64,000 nt of DNA. Origin: Leptodactylus fallax. Lineage: Eukaryota > Chordata > Amphibia > Anura > Leptodactylidae. Under the pieces are notes generated by a model that had not been told where the DNA came from, made no database searches, and saw only the letters and a program-made list of their open reading frames with translations. The position numbers were made by a program, and so were the translations under genes. Below are positions 36,005 through 49,300 of this stretch, one piece after another (the first letter of the stretch is position 1; the number at the start of each line of letters is the position of its first letter). The stretch covers positions 5,254,501 to 5,318,500 of the forward strand of contig CAMRHE010000021.1 in the NCBI GenBank assembly GCA_947044405.1, written 5' to 3'.

Positions 36005-37255
36005 AGTAGTAAAAAAAAATGTCACATTGTAAATTAATGGCTCATTCTGTATTGGGATTCACTAGATTGTAGTAATGACCATGGATTTGCCAATGATGAA
36101 AATGAGCTTAGTATTTGCAGCTCAAACATAGGGGTGTAAAAGGTAATCATTCAAATGTACTTCTAGCTGTTTTTTTTTTAACTTTTTAAAAATGACATTG
36201 AAAATCGATGTGCTCTAAAATGCTTCAATACACCTATTTCTGGAAGATTCCTAATTTAGATGGATGTGCCACAGTCATTAGCAGCCAGTCTTTAAATATT
36301 ATAAGGACAAGTCGATTTGCACCATGGGCTATGCACAGTTTTATGTGACTGCATAACAATTACTTAATTGCATTATCATATGCCCTTAAAACGTGCCTTT
36401 TGGGGAACCGAGCACTGTCTGTAAGAGCAGAGTGGAACAACAGCATGAGACTTGTCAAATACACTGACTGCAGTCCTATAAATTTCTTTTCTCTTGGGCC
36501 CTGGTCTATTTTTGCAGTGGATTTAAGAACAGTATATGTGTAGATCTATCTGAAACTCAGGGTTCTAAATGTTATGGAAATTATAGGGTGTATAATTGCA
36601 ATCAATTCTAAATGGATGGTCTAGATGACAGGAGGTGGAGAGAAGGGTAGCGTTTAACTCCCAACTGTCCTTCTTTTTGGACTTTAATTCCCATGTGTTG
36701 TCTTACTACTTCATAGCTTTTTTTTCTTCACATTTTTTAATGGATTTTACTTACTTAGACCTTGAAGCGATATCTTCTGGATAACTAGAACAGGAGGAAT
36801 CCAGGTAATTACAACTGAATGGGAAACTGGTAAGATAATTCATCTATTGGCTTCTGTACATAAGTTGCTGAATTATGACCTCACTTGCTGTATTTATAAG
36901 AGAGGTGACTTTTATTATGAATTTCTTTACTTGGGCTAGGGTCAGCATTCAATGCAACCTTGTATCCCATAGGAAAGCATTAAGTAGTATAAAAAAATTG
37001 ATGCATTTGACTGTCAGATTATGTTCAGTTTCTCTTGTGATATGGGAAAAAGAAAATTCTTTTTGCAGGAATATATGATCTGTAAATTGTTATTGTTTGA
37101 GTGATAAGGTCAGTCACTTAGCAACAGCTAGTGGGGTAATGGAGATTGCAGCAGGCTGACCACCATCACTTTAGTCTACTCTTGTGATACTGGACCGGAG
37201 TCTGAATTTTCTTGGAGGTACAACGACTGGTCTAATCTGTTAAGGGTTCATATGA
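36005..37255. other. Unassigned noncoding DNA
   Basis: Nothing recognised except homopolymer T-runs near 36171 and 36720. The motif TTAGCAACAGCTAGTGGG near 37118 has a close direct copy near 37795, which probably marks repeat material. Confidence 0.4.
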
Positions 37256-37319
37256 CTGTTATTTAATGTCTGTTGCTCTCATCTGTCACAGGATAAGAGC
37301 AATGGACATTAAATAACAG
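37256..37319. repeat. Compact 64-bp hairpin
   Basis: CTGTTATTTAATGTC begins the left arm and its exact complement closes the right arm. Pairing continues through TTGCTCT and ATC, with three mismatched positions, around a loop of about 8-10 bases (TGTCACAG). The size is that of a pre-miRNA-like hairpin, but the motif resembles the centre of a frog MITE (tgtccgttgctctcatc). I therefore read it as a MITE core. Confidence 0.7.
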
Positions 37320-38286
37320 ATGCAAATAGAGCGTCCTCTGTCTGGTGTCTGTCTGCATTCACCCCAATGTGATAAACATGACAGAAGCTTTCTTCCATCA
37401 TGTTTCTTTCCTTTTCTGACAGAAGAAAAAGTCCTGCATGGACTGCATAGTGCAAAGTCCTGCATAGTGTGAATGTAGCCTAAGAGGACAGATAGTCAAT
37501 AAGACTATGTGTTTTCAATCAACTTTAATAAGCCATATAATACACCCATATAATTCATACCTATGACAACTTAAAGACGTAACTTCTCATGAAGTTCACA
37601 AAGGGAAATGTATTCAACTTATTTTTTTTAAAACTAATCTGTCCAGAAAGTTGGTGAATAGAGAACAATCTGTCTACTGGTCCGCGTCATCCAATCATAT
37701 AAGCCTTGTGTCAACCGGATGCTTTTAAAACTTTTGTTTACTGATGCAGTTTGTAGATCACACATTTGTGCAAACTGCATTTTGAAGGTGGAACCACCTA
37801 GCAACAGCTAGTAGGTAGAATAGCATGTACCTGGCGTGGGTAGAATAGTTCACATTTATAAATTGAAGCTGCTAAAACTTGGAAGGGTGCCAGTAATGTT
37901 TCACAAAGGTCTCTTGAGAAAAAGGGGGTTGTTAGACGCTAGTTATAGATAGTTTTACTTAACAAAAGTCATCAATATGAGATGATTGAGCGTTGAGCCG
38001 CATTAGCGCAACACAGCCATTAGACAGTGTACCAAGGCATTTGCATGGGGTACTGTGTGTTGGGCCCCAACCAGTCACATTTAAATGAGCTATCCTAAGT
38101 TTGGGCAATCAGTATGTTATCATGAACAACCGCTTTGAGAGTGTGTATAAAAAATGCCCTTTACAGCTGCCTGAGAAAAAGCTGGATTTCTCAAAGAGCA
38201 TGCACATTTTATGACTCCTAAGATCCAACCTCTACTTGTGTTTTAGCTGAAGCAACTCTAAAAGGAGCTCTACAAATGAAGAAGAA
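37320..38286. other. Unassigned noncoding DNA
   Basis: No gene or complete repeat recognised. Confidence 0.4.
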
Positions 38287-38500
38287 CAGTGGCATAACTA
38301 AAGTCCAAATACTTATTTTCCACCATAATTTGCAAATAAATTCTTTAAAAATCAGACAATGTGATTTTCTGGATTTGTTTTCTCATTTTGTCTCTCATAG
38401 TTGAGGTCTACCTATGATGTCAATTACAGGCCTCTCTCATCTTTTTAAGTGGGAGAACTTGCACAATTGGTGGGTGGCTAAATACTTTTTTTCCCCACTG
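38287..38500. mobile_element. hAT end fragment abutting a Tc1 B-family right end
   Basis: CAGTGGCATAACTA at 38287-38300 matches the terminal repeat of the hAT MITEs at 46405 and 53073. Directly after it, 38305-38500 is about 196 bp of the right end of the B-family Tc1 element, ending CCCCACTG with TA at 38501-38502. No left end or transposase remains. The join suggests deletion or nesting of two elements. Confidence 0.75.
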
Positions 38501-38502
38501 TA

Positions 38503-38856
38503 AGCCTTATTGTCCAAGATTATCTATTACGGGCTCTGTTAACCATGAAGATGCACTTTGCAAAATGAGTGGAATTGAAGATAGCTGATGCAGCTGGCCC
38601 TTTACTTGCCATGCTCTCTAAAGCAGAACAAGAAGGCAACATATCTGCTGGCTTAGGTACCAGAGCTCTGCTGTCCTCTAGTAGAGCTATCCTGTTAGTA
38701 GGATAATCATTTGTAGGGCAGGATAATTTATGGCTGAGAGATTGGAATGTTCTAATATGGAAATATCATAACTCTTCAGTTCAGTGTTAATTGTTATCCA
38801 GAGCATTGAGGTTTCAATATCACTGGCATTGAGCGTTATCATTAATATAACAATTA
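38503..38856. other. Unassigned noncoding DNA
   Basis: Nothing recognised. Confidence 0.4.
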
Positions 38857-39405
38857 CACCACATTCCAAATTATTATGCAAACAATATTTTTCTTTAAGT
38901 TTTCTAGATGGTCGATGCAAATGACAGTCAGTATAATGTTCAAATCTTCAACCGTTAAGAGTATAAATCAATTTTATTTGGACAAACCTCCCAATGATAA
39001 CATTTTTTTTCACAAATTAAAAACTCAAAATCCATAGTTCCAAATTATTATGCACGACATAGTTTCTAAACATTTTATAGGTTGTAAAGAACTGAAAATG
39101 GTCATTTGTTGAATTTACAGCATTAAGAGGAAACATTTACTGAAATCAAAAGCTATTTCAATCAAAAACATCTTAACAGGCCAAGTTACATGTTAACATA
39201 GGGCCCCTTCTTTGATATCACCTTCACAATTCTTATATCCATTGAACTTGTGAGTATCTACTTTAAATTCTTTGCAGGATGTCAGAATAGCCTCCCAGAG
39301 CTGCTCTTTTGATGTGAACTGCTCCCAATCCTCATAGATCTTTTGCTTGAGGATACTCCAAAGGTTCTCAATAGGGTTGAGGTCATGGGAGTATGGTGGA
39401 GACAT
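38857..39405 (-). mobile_element. Truncated Tc1-like element H
   Basis: The right-hand part of another Tc1-like family on the minus strand. A terminal segment CACATTCCAAATTATTATGC follows TA at 38855-38856, and the TTCCAAATTATTATGCA motif is repeated near 39038-39054, as in elements with repeated binding sites in their ends. From 39405 down to 39193 the minus strand encodes about 70 residues of a transposase C-terminus with the SHDLNPIENLW signature around the catalytic Glu and the following KQKIYEDW helix. The rest of the transposase and the other end are missing. Confidence 0.8.
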
Positions 39406-40227
39406 TGAGATATCTCATAAGAGATACTGCATGTATGTCTAAGATTCCGTCCCAGAATCCGCTTAAAAATGTGGAGAGAAAAGTCCTGCAAGTAACTGCT
39501 TTTTTAACCGGATTAGGTTTCCGTTCCCACAAACGGAAACCCCAACACAAGTGTGAACCAAGCGTAAGACATAATAGATCCCAGACTGTTATTAGAGAAG
39601 GAAGTTGTTCCTCAAGAAATCAGATCTCAGAGATAGAATTCTAGTGGAACAACAAGTTAAATCATTTAAATATGTGTTTGGTCTATCCAACAAACCATAC
39701 GCATTTTCCAGAATGGCATTAATTTCCCAATTTCATACAAATTTGAAGACTTGCCTGGTTTATTTGGTAGATCTCCACAAATTCCACCGAAATCAGTAAG
39801 GTTGTGGATGTTTCACATCCAACAAAGCAATACAAGGAAAATAGTTCTCCAGTATTCTATATGCCTCTTTTAGATGGATAGGGAAAAGGGGCACAAAGTC
39901 AAGCAGTCTTTGTGTAGAAGCTTTAGAGTTATGGAGGGACATGGAACTGGAAGGCCAAACCACTGACTCCGACTTTTTTCCTTAATCGTGACAGCCATGG
40001 CAAGGCAGAATCAGTAAAGCTCCTCTAATTCATTAAAAGCTGGAGATTGAATTCCTATGAAAATAAATATGCAAACTATACATCAAATTAATTATACAAT
40101 ATCAATAATTGTATAATGTAATTAAAAATAATTAATCGTTTTAGTTTGAAGCCAAACCTCTGTCCCATGAAGCAAGAGTTGTTTGATTTGTCACTAAACT
40201 CATGCACACATGTTCAATTCCACATGA
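39406..40227. other. Noncoding DNA, partly MITE-derived
   Basis: Near 39510-39570 the CCGTTCCCACAAACGG and AGTGTGAACCAAGCGTAAG motifs resemble the ends of frog MITEs. No coding sequence or complete element was defined. Confidence 0.4.
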
Positions 40228-40317
40228 TACAGTGGGGAAAAAAGAATTTAGTCAGCCACCAATTGTGCAAGTTCTCCCACTTAATAAAGATGAGAGAGGC
40301 CTGTAATTGTCATCATA

Positions 40318-41880
<1,563 letters not shown>

Positions 41881-42009
41881 TAGGTAGATCTCAACTATGA
41901 GAGACAAAATGAGAAAACAAATCTAGAAAATCACATTGTCTGATTTTTAAAGAATTTATTTGTAAATTATGGTGGAAAATAAGTATTTGGTCAATAACAA
42001 AAGTTCATC

Positions 42010-42777
42010 TCAATACTTTGTTATATATCCTTTGTTGGCAATAACAGAGGTCAAACGTTTTCTTTAAGTCTTCACAAGGTTCACTCTTGCTGATGGAAGG
42101 AGGTTTGCACTCAAAATCTCACGATACATGGCCCCATTCATTCTTTCATGTACACAGTTCACTTGTCCTGGTCCCTTTGCAGAGAAACAGCCCCAAAGCA
42201 TGATGTTGCCACCCCCATGCTTCACAGTAGGTATGGTGTTCTTTGGATGCAACTCATCATTCGCTCTCCTCCAAACACGACGAGTTGTGTTTCTACCAAA
42301 CAGTTCTACTTTGGTTTCACCTGACCATATGACATTCTCCCAATACTCTTCTGGAACATCCAAATGCTCTCTAGCAAACTTCAGACAAGCCCAGATATGT
42401 ACTGGCTTAAGCAGGGAGACACGTCTGGCACTGCAGGATCTGAGTCCCTGGCAGCGTAGTGTGTTACTGACGGTAGCCTTTGTTACGTTAGTCCCAGCTT
42501 TCTTCAGGTCATTCACTAGATCCCCCTGTGTGGTTCTGGGATTTTTGCTCACCGTTCTTGTGATTATTTTGACCCCACGGGGTGAGATCTTGCGTGGAGC
42601 CCCTGATCGAGGGAGATTATCAGTGGTCTTGTATGTCTTCCATTTTCTAATTATTGCTCCCACAGTTGATTTCTTCACACCAAGCTACTTGCCTATTGCA
42701 GATTCAGTCTTCCCAGCCTGGTGCAGGTCTACAATTTTGTTTCTGGTGTCCTTCCATAGCTCTTTGGTCTTCACCAT
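42010..42777 (-). pseudogene. B-family transposase, TAG at codon 31, internal deletion
   Basis: Transposase of element D on the minus strand. The ATG complement is at 42775-42777 (MVKTKELW). A TAG at 42685-42687 is codon 31, exactly the codon that is TAG in element B. Beyond it the frame is open for about 200 codons. The first catalytic Asp is changed to Gly (WSGETK), and a deletion after LLPSAR joins directly to NLVKT, removing the second Asp and the Glu. A further TAC-to-TAA change creates the stop at 42064-42066, and the original terminal TGA complement is at 42010-42012. All three catalytic positions are lost. Confidence 0.9.
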
Positions 42778-43144
42778 AGTGGAGTTTGGAGTGTGACTGT
42801 CTGAGGTTGTGGACAGGTGTCTTTTATACTGATAACAATGTCAAACAGGCGCCATTACTACAGGTAATGAGTGGAGGACAGAGGAGCCTCTTAAAGAAGA
42901 AGTTACAGGTCTGTGAGAGCCAGAAATCTTGCTTGTTTATAGGTGACCAAATACTTATTTTCCACCATAATTTGCAAATAAATTCTTTAAAAATCAGACA
43001 ATGTGATTTTCTGGATTTGTTTTCTCATTTTGTCTCTCATAGTTGAGGTCTACCTATGATGTCAATTACAGGCCTCTCTCATCTTTTTAAGTGGGAGAAC
43101 TTGCACAATTGGTGGCTGACTAAATACTTTTTTTCCCCACTGTA

Positions 43145-44569
43145 TATATCAGGTATGCCAATGTTATGTCTGAGGCTTAGGCCTTCCTCTCTTACTGAAG
43201 ATGCTAACTGTGCAAATGCTTTCACTTCAGAAATGTTATTACTTGACAATCTGGAAGTATGGTTTTGTAGTTGGCTACTTGTGACTGAAATATTCACAAT
43301 ACACTCCTTTAAAGTCTAGTCCAGCATTAACTAGTTAAACCATTCAGATTTAGTTCCAACATCCATCAAAACAATGAATACAAGCAGCAAACCAGCACGT
43401 CAGTCACTGATATAATCCCAACTGAAGCATCTGGCTGATGTGTTTGAGACACTATATAATAGTCACAAGTGGCATTTGTACGCCAGCCTTGCCACTTTTT
43501 TTTTAATTGGGAGGGGGCATGGGTGTGGCCATCTGCCACCCCAAATTCACTTTACACCGCTTTGATGGAATACATTTTTAATTAATTTGACACTTCTCTT
43601 CATCATGAATTGAGCAAACCTTCTACCAGTGCAGGGCACATTAAGACTGATGTAAAATTTGCCAGTCTTGATGAATCCCCCCTCCCCAAAATGTTTTGGC
43701 TAACAAGTTTTCTGTTTCTGTGGTTTCCAATGTGACCTTTTGAATGGTGTTTCCTACCCTTCTCATATTCTGAGTCTGAAAGGGGCTCACGTTGCTCATG
43801 GCCCTTTCAAGGCACCTTGTGTTTCTTTCTTACTATTATTTCACATTCATCTATGCACAAATAGGTGAAAGGGGCATATCTTCTCTCTGCCCCCATTATT
43901 CCATGGAGGAAATTACTTTATGTGGAGATATTCCCACAGAATCAAATGCTGCCATGGTACATGAGTCTTCCATGGCATCATGTCACGGAAGAATTCTTCC
44001 TCCAGCCCCTCTCTGTTGTAAGACTGGAACAATCCACTGCTGCAATTTCCACTGGCATTTTTGGATGCCTCCCTCAAAGGAAAGAAAGTTGACCTCAGGT
44101 CATGCAAGCCCCACAAATGTGCATTTCAAGCCTTGTTTTAATGGAACTGTTTATTGTAACACACGAAGAGGCATTCCTAGACTAATCTATTTGGCTAATA
44201 TTCATGTATAATGAGAGGCTTCATCTAATTAGAAGTTGCTAACTAAATTAAAACAATAGAGATACCCTTGTAGCTTGCTGCATTCACAAAGCATTTTCAA
44301 CCAATTAGGAGAGCATTTTATATAAAGATTGATATTCTTAACTTTCAGTAGATAAGTTGACATCACATAACAGTTCTCAGTAAGCCAGAATGAGGGTAAG
44401 ATGGCAAACACTACACTTACCTTAGTGTGATGTAACTCCCTAATTTAATGAAAATTGAAGATTTCCTGAAGAGAGTGCTGCTGATCGAAAGGAACCTCAA
44501 CATGACCCTGGATCCACTTATGGACTTCTGTAGCAGTGCTCTCCCTGTTGATCTTCATACTCACTATAA
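43145..44569. other. Unassigned noncoding DNA
   Basis: A 139-codon open frame at 43792-44211 lacks any recognisable domain, and other frames overlap it without preference. GGGAGGGGGCATGGGTG near 43510 resembles MITE sequence near 780-830. No gene is called. Confidence 0.4.
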
Positions 44570-45493
44570 AACCCTTCTTATGCCATATCTGTGTCAAAAT
44601 CAACATCTTTGAGATTCCCTTAGGGGACACAGATCACAAGGTAGCCACTAATGCCGATGACCTCCTGTTTTTCCTATCCACCCCTACTATATCTATCCCC
44701 AATTTTCTCAGAACTTTCAAAATACGCCTCCCTACTCAACTACAAAATTCATTTGCAAAAATCTGAGGCACTTAACCTCATGTTCTCAGAACCCATGGTC
44801 TCCGCCCTCTCATCTGTATTCCTGTTTCACTGGACATCCTCTTTCCTCATGCATCACTTAGGGAGTCAAAACTGACCTTGAGAAGTGGATCTCGGGTATC
44901 TTTACTTGGTTTGGCCGCTCCTCTTCTATACCCTGTACGTCTCACACCACAAGGATGCCTACATTCGCTGTCATATATTCAACACGACCCACTCTCTCCC
45001 TGCACTTATTTGCTGTTGCCTACTATGCAAAACCTAGCTTCCCTCCTGAGAACCCTTCACCCAGTGCTCATTCGTTAATAGTCCACAAAGAAGTTTTGCA
45101 TGATTCATTTTCTGGATCAATTTCCGTGTCCATTCTACAGGGAGTAGGCTATCCCTGTCCCCTAGTCTTTCACTCCCTGCAACTTCACCAATTCCTCCAC
45201 TTGTTAACAAACCCAGCTATGTTTTCTAGATTTTTTTCACCATTTCAGACTCTTTGCACAGTAGAGGGTCCAGCTAGGCACACCCTATCCCAGGTATATG
45301 ATATGTTGCTGTCTCCCCCTCTTCTCCCTTTTGTGCCTATGGCCGGTAAACACTTACCGCCCCTCCCCCCCCAATGTCACGGGAAGGACTTACCAATGTG
45401 GCTTTGGACGATGAGACTGTCAGCTGTTCACTCTTTTAATGTTTTTACTGTATTTTGTATTGAAAGCCTGTTAAATAAAGATTTTTTTTTAAA
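44570..45493 (+). mobile_element. L1/Tx1-type LINE fragment, 3' part
   Basis: Degraded non-LTR retrotransposon ORF2. The reverse transcriptase active-site box reads NADDLLFFL at 44650-44661, with Asn in place of the usual Tyr or Phe. It is followed by the NYKIHLQKSEALN block, typical of L1-type enzymes just after the active site, but shifted into another frame. Further C-terminal blocks include KWISGIFTWFGR and HTLSQVYDMLLSPPLL. Frameshifts and stops are frequent. The 3' end has AATAAAG followed by a T/A-rich tail near 45476-45493. The copy is 5'-truncated and inactive. Confidence 0.8.
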
Positions 45494-46195
45494 GTCCTGC
45501 TTGCTGTATTTGTAATTTATGACAAAATCTATGACAGAGACTCTTAACTGATCCCCTGTTATAAATATTGTCTTAGTAAGTCGCATATAATCATCATTTA
45601 CATGCATTGGTTTACATTAGCAATAATGTGGTCAACCCCTTTAATACAGGTCCAGTAACTCACTGATAAGACACTTGAGATAAATCCATAAATAATCCTA
45701 TAGAGAATATCAACCATTAAAAAACAAGTAGAATTCTGAGAGTAAGAGTATGTTTAAATGGCAGAAATAGAAGAGGAATTTGAGCAGACTTCCGCCTCAA
45801 ATTCCACTCCACTCTCCGTTCCAGTGTTTACTCGCTGATACGGAGAGTGAATGTGCCTAACCAGCAAAGTGGATTGTCCTGCGGGTTCTTCGTCTGAATC
45901 AGCCGTGGCAGATCAAGTAGAACTCTTCTTATCTCTTATATATATAAAAATGAGTTTCTGTCTGTCTGTTTGTCTGTTCTTTATGCACGACCAAACGACT
46001 GGACCGATCCTCACCAAATTTGGCACACATGCACATCAGGTGTCCGGGAATATTTTAGACTGGGTCTCAGCTCTAAAGGATGTACCGTTCCTGAGATACA
46101 GTATTCCCAAAAAATGACCAGCATTAGCTAATACAAGCCTGCAATTCTTTCACTCATATTCCAACTGCCATACACACAGTCAAATGTCCCTTATC

Positions 46196-47572
46196 AGCCA
46201 ATAGAAGCTCGCAGGCGCTTAGTCTCCTCAGGCACACAGGTTTCCATAGCAACCAAGCTATTTATGACCTGTATTAGTCAATAGCAGTTCGCAGGTCCTT
46301 AAATATTAAGTCATATCACGTGTATCAGCCAATATAAGCTCACATTTAATTTACCAGGTTTCCATAACAACACAGCCATAAATAGACTGTACCTATACTG
46401 GACTCAGTGGCATAACCGCTCCCGGCAACCGCCCCTCCCCCCCGCACAAACTGCATTCCTGCACACACTATTATGCCCCATAGTGGCCCTTGCACACAGT
46501 ATTCTGCCCCATAGTGGCCCCTTCATATAGTATTATGCGCACTCCCCGCTACCTCTTCAATGTTGGACCAGATGTCACGTGAGCCGGGCATGCATCGTGA
46601 CGCATAATGACGTCGGACTGGCCCACCGACGTCTGGGACATCACCAAGAAGGCCCGAAGCCTGCTGAAAAGACCCCAGTGTATAATGATCGCAGTGTTTG
46701 TGGGGTTCACGGCCCGCAGGCCTTACTTACTGATCCCTGCTCCTGCTCACAACAGCCTCTGCAGAAGGTGAAGTGCAGATGGCCGTGAGCAGGAGCGGGG
46801 ATCGGTAAGTAAATAGAGCCTATTAAAAAAAAACATCAGGGGCCCGCTGGAACCCCTAATTTCCCGAGTCCTGTGGCAGCCGCTACCACTGATACCCCGG
46901 TATTTACGCCACTGACTGGACAGCCATACTGGATTTCAGCATTCTTATAAATTAAAACGTTTTTAAACTACTCATGCCCCCTGCAGCAAAACGCATGGCT
47001 GCTGCTCGAGCTAATGAAAACTCTCTGCAGACCCAAGCCTGTCTCTAATCTGACAAGGTATGTCACAGACAACAGCGAGCTGCTGAAACAACCCAGCAGA
47101 CCTAAGCCCGTCTCCAATCTGACAAGGCACTGTCAGCCACATGCACACAGCTGCACTTCATGTTTCCATAACAACCCAGCCATTTTTCTTCACTGCTGTG
47201 GGTCAGTTTTAAAAGGGCAGGGCGCTGTGGATGACACTGTTACACAAGGTCACATACACACAGCTTTACTCCAGGTTTTCCATAACAACCGATCGCAGGT
47301 CTTTCACTGATATCCAAACAGAGATACACATGATCACATGACGCTTATGTACCAATGGAAAATCGCAGGTTCTTCATTCTTGACATACACACAGCTTTAT
47401 ACCAGGTTTCCATAGCAAGCAAGCTATTTATGACCTGTATGAGTCAATAGCAGTTTGCAGGTCCTTAAATATTCAGTCATATGAAGTGCATCAGCAAATA
47501 TAAGTTCACATTTCATTTACCAGGTTTCCATAGCAACACAGCCATAAATAGACAATACCTATACTGGACTTC
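46196..47572 (+). repeat. Direct duplication inside the Helitron
   Basis: Two copies, about 46196-46404 and 47350-47572, share the order CAGGTTTCCATAGCAA, GCTATTTATGACCTGTAT, GCAGGTCCTTAAATATT, CACAGCCATAAATAGAC and TATACTGGAC. Shorter related CAGGTTTCCATA(A/G)CAA pieces lie between them. The Helitron body appears to have grown by duplication, and the hAT element landed at the end of the first copy. Confidence 0.8.
46405..46914 (-). mobile_element. hAT-type MITE inserted in the Helitron
   Basis: A 510-bp element with ends CAGTGGCATAAC and, from the other strand, CAGTGGCGTAAATACCGG. The flanking 8-mers are ACTGGACT (46397-46404) and ACTGGACA (46915-46922), 7 of 8 identical, as expected for a hAT target duplication with one later change. 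The uninterrupted sequence TATACTGGAC at the second Helitron repeat copy (about 47562-47571) shows the pre-insertion state. It is the same family as 53073-53701, in the opposite orientation. No transposase gene. Confidence 0.88.
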
Positions 47573-47811
47573 CATACTGGATGTCAAGTGCAAAACTGGC
47601 CAATTCTTATGGGGTCACTACACAAACAAAAAATGAAATATACCCGTGCGAAGCCGGTCCTTCTGCTAGTTACTAATAAAATGAACATTATAATTATATT
47701 AATATTGTTATTATTTGAAAACAATGTGAGGCAGATTTTGGGTGGAGTTTAACTTTAAGGCAAAATCTGCTTCAAAATTAGCACCAAATTCCACTGTGGA
47801 ACATACCCTAA

Positions 47812-49298
47812 GGGCCATTTCACATCATGTACAGGAGATTTGCTCTCTTGCATGTCTTTTGAAATCAAAAGGAGGCTCAGACTGCAGCTCAGGGGAAAGT
47901 GGAAATATTCCCCAGGGGAAAGTTAGGTATACATGCCCCTCTATCTTGTACTAAAACCTGTTCCTTTTTTTAGATGTGAAGTGGAGTATGGAAGAATATA
48001 TGTGATGAAACAAGGGCCAACGTGCGCAAATCTCAGATCAGGAATTTGGTAGAGAAGTTCACATTTTTTTGCATGGAAATAATATGCAGACAGTCTTAGT
48101 CTCCAAGGGCCCATCCTTACACCAGTGAGAAAATCAGTGGAACAACTGACTTGATTCACATTGATGTTACAGACACTAGTTAAATCGTATGATCAATAAT
48201 TGTTTAGTTCCCAAAATGGCTGTCTTCAGTGTATGCAGCCTTGTCAAAGTGCTATCTGTGAAAACCTTAATAAGAAGAGATTTGCTAGATGTAGTGAATT
48301 TCAAAAATGTCAGGTTTCGGAACATTTCGATTGGGAAACAGCACAATTTCCTAGCACCATCAGATATATCACCCTCTCTACATACTCATTGTAATGTCCC
48401 TGATATTTTATTACACCCATATTCAACAACTCTTTCTCTCTAAGACATAAAATTATGTTAAACAATTTATGCTATATACCGCAGTCCAGGTGCCTATTGA
48501 TAAGTCACTTGTCAATAGCACTCTGTTCTCTCCAGTCTGTGTTGATTTATGGACTTTATTGGAGGGGCAGATGAGAGAGTTATAACATATACTGAATGAT
48601 CTCAGATTCTGTTGTTAAAACCTCAAGTGCTAACTGAGAGTGGGTCTGCCAATAGTTATGTGATTGACACAAAAGAGATTATGTGCAATCAGAATCTCAG
48701 CCCCTTTGGGGACATCTTTAACATGAGGATTAAACATTTCTAAGACAGGCGTTTGACGTTTTTTCTGCTGAAGTATTCCATTTAGTCTTTGATGTTTTTG
48801 TGCAGGAGAGAAGAGGCATGCTGAGGTGCCTCCTTTCTTGGGGTTCCGGTTTGACAAGTTTCTTTACTTTGTTTGGGCCCCGTCAGTTTAGATTTAACAC
48901 TCAATGGGACTGGCAGGAAAGAGCTACAGTTTATAAGATTATCTGACATCTGCTCATCACATATGCAGATTTGGCTCCATCATGAAAGCCTTTTTGCGTG
49001 GTCTGCTTTGGTCAACTGCACTTGAGAACAGCAGTCAGCGACTGCTGTGTGACCTGTCACCAGGGATATTATTGGCTTGATGTATGCAAGGCACAAAGCC
49101 ACTTGTGCTCTGCCATACTTGTATTCCTTCAAAACCCATAGCAATAAAGCTTCAGTCTCTATACTTCCCAACTGAACCTTTTTACTTGGTTCACTTGTTC
49201 AGTGTACTCTCAGTTGTCCATCTCTGAAATTCTCCAAAGTCCCCATTTCTTGAAATAAATCATGTTGTCTTTTCTTTGAATATATATATATATATATA
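47812..49298. other. Unassigned noncoding DNA
   Basis: No gene recognised. CATTTCACATCATGTACAG near 47817 may be the start of another MITE. The segment ends in a TA microsatellite at 49281-49300. Confidence 0.4.
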
Positions 49299-49300
49299 TA
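49281..49300. repeat. TA microsatellite
   Basis: About ten TA units immediately precede the CACCTTCTTT end of the Tc1 fragment that follows, again placing a Tc1-like insertion at a TA repeat. Confidence 0.85.

Larger units (their letters stand above)
45932..47670 (+). mobile_element. Non-autonomous Helitron carrying a hAT insertion
   Basis: The 5' end begins TCTCTTATATATATAAAAAT, and the 3' end is ACCCGTGCGAAGCCGGTCC followed by TTCTGCTAGT. TC at the start, CTAGT (CTRR-like) at the end, a short GC-rich hairpin about 10 bases before the terminus, insertion between A (45931) and T (47671), and no terminal inverted repeats or target duplication together define a Helitron. There is no Rep/helicase gene, so it must depend on a partner. 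The length is 1,739 bp, of which 510 bp plus an 8-bp duplication is a hAT insertion. The interior has two diverged direct copies of a block of about 200 bp (see separate entry). Confidence 0.88.
45744..47811. mobile_element. Older MITE interrupted by a Helitron
   Basis: The left segment (45744-45931) starts TAAGAGTATGTTTAAATGG. The right segment (47671-47811) read from the other strand starts TTAGGGTATGTTCCACAGTG. Both carry 'AATT(T/C)...ccactcc' type blocks near the Helitron junctions. They look like the two halves of one MITE of about 330 bp, split at an A/T site by the Helitron at 45932-47670. The similarity of the ends is moderate and the family class is unknown. Confidence 0.5.

Noticed and set aside
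37256..37319. microRNA gene
   Set aside because: Shape fits, but the sequence resembles a MITE core and no expression evidence exists; reported only as a hairpin.
43792..44211. 139-codon open frame
   Set aside because: No family resemblance and several competing overlapping frames.
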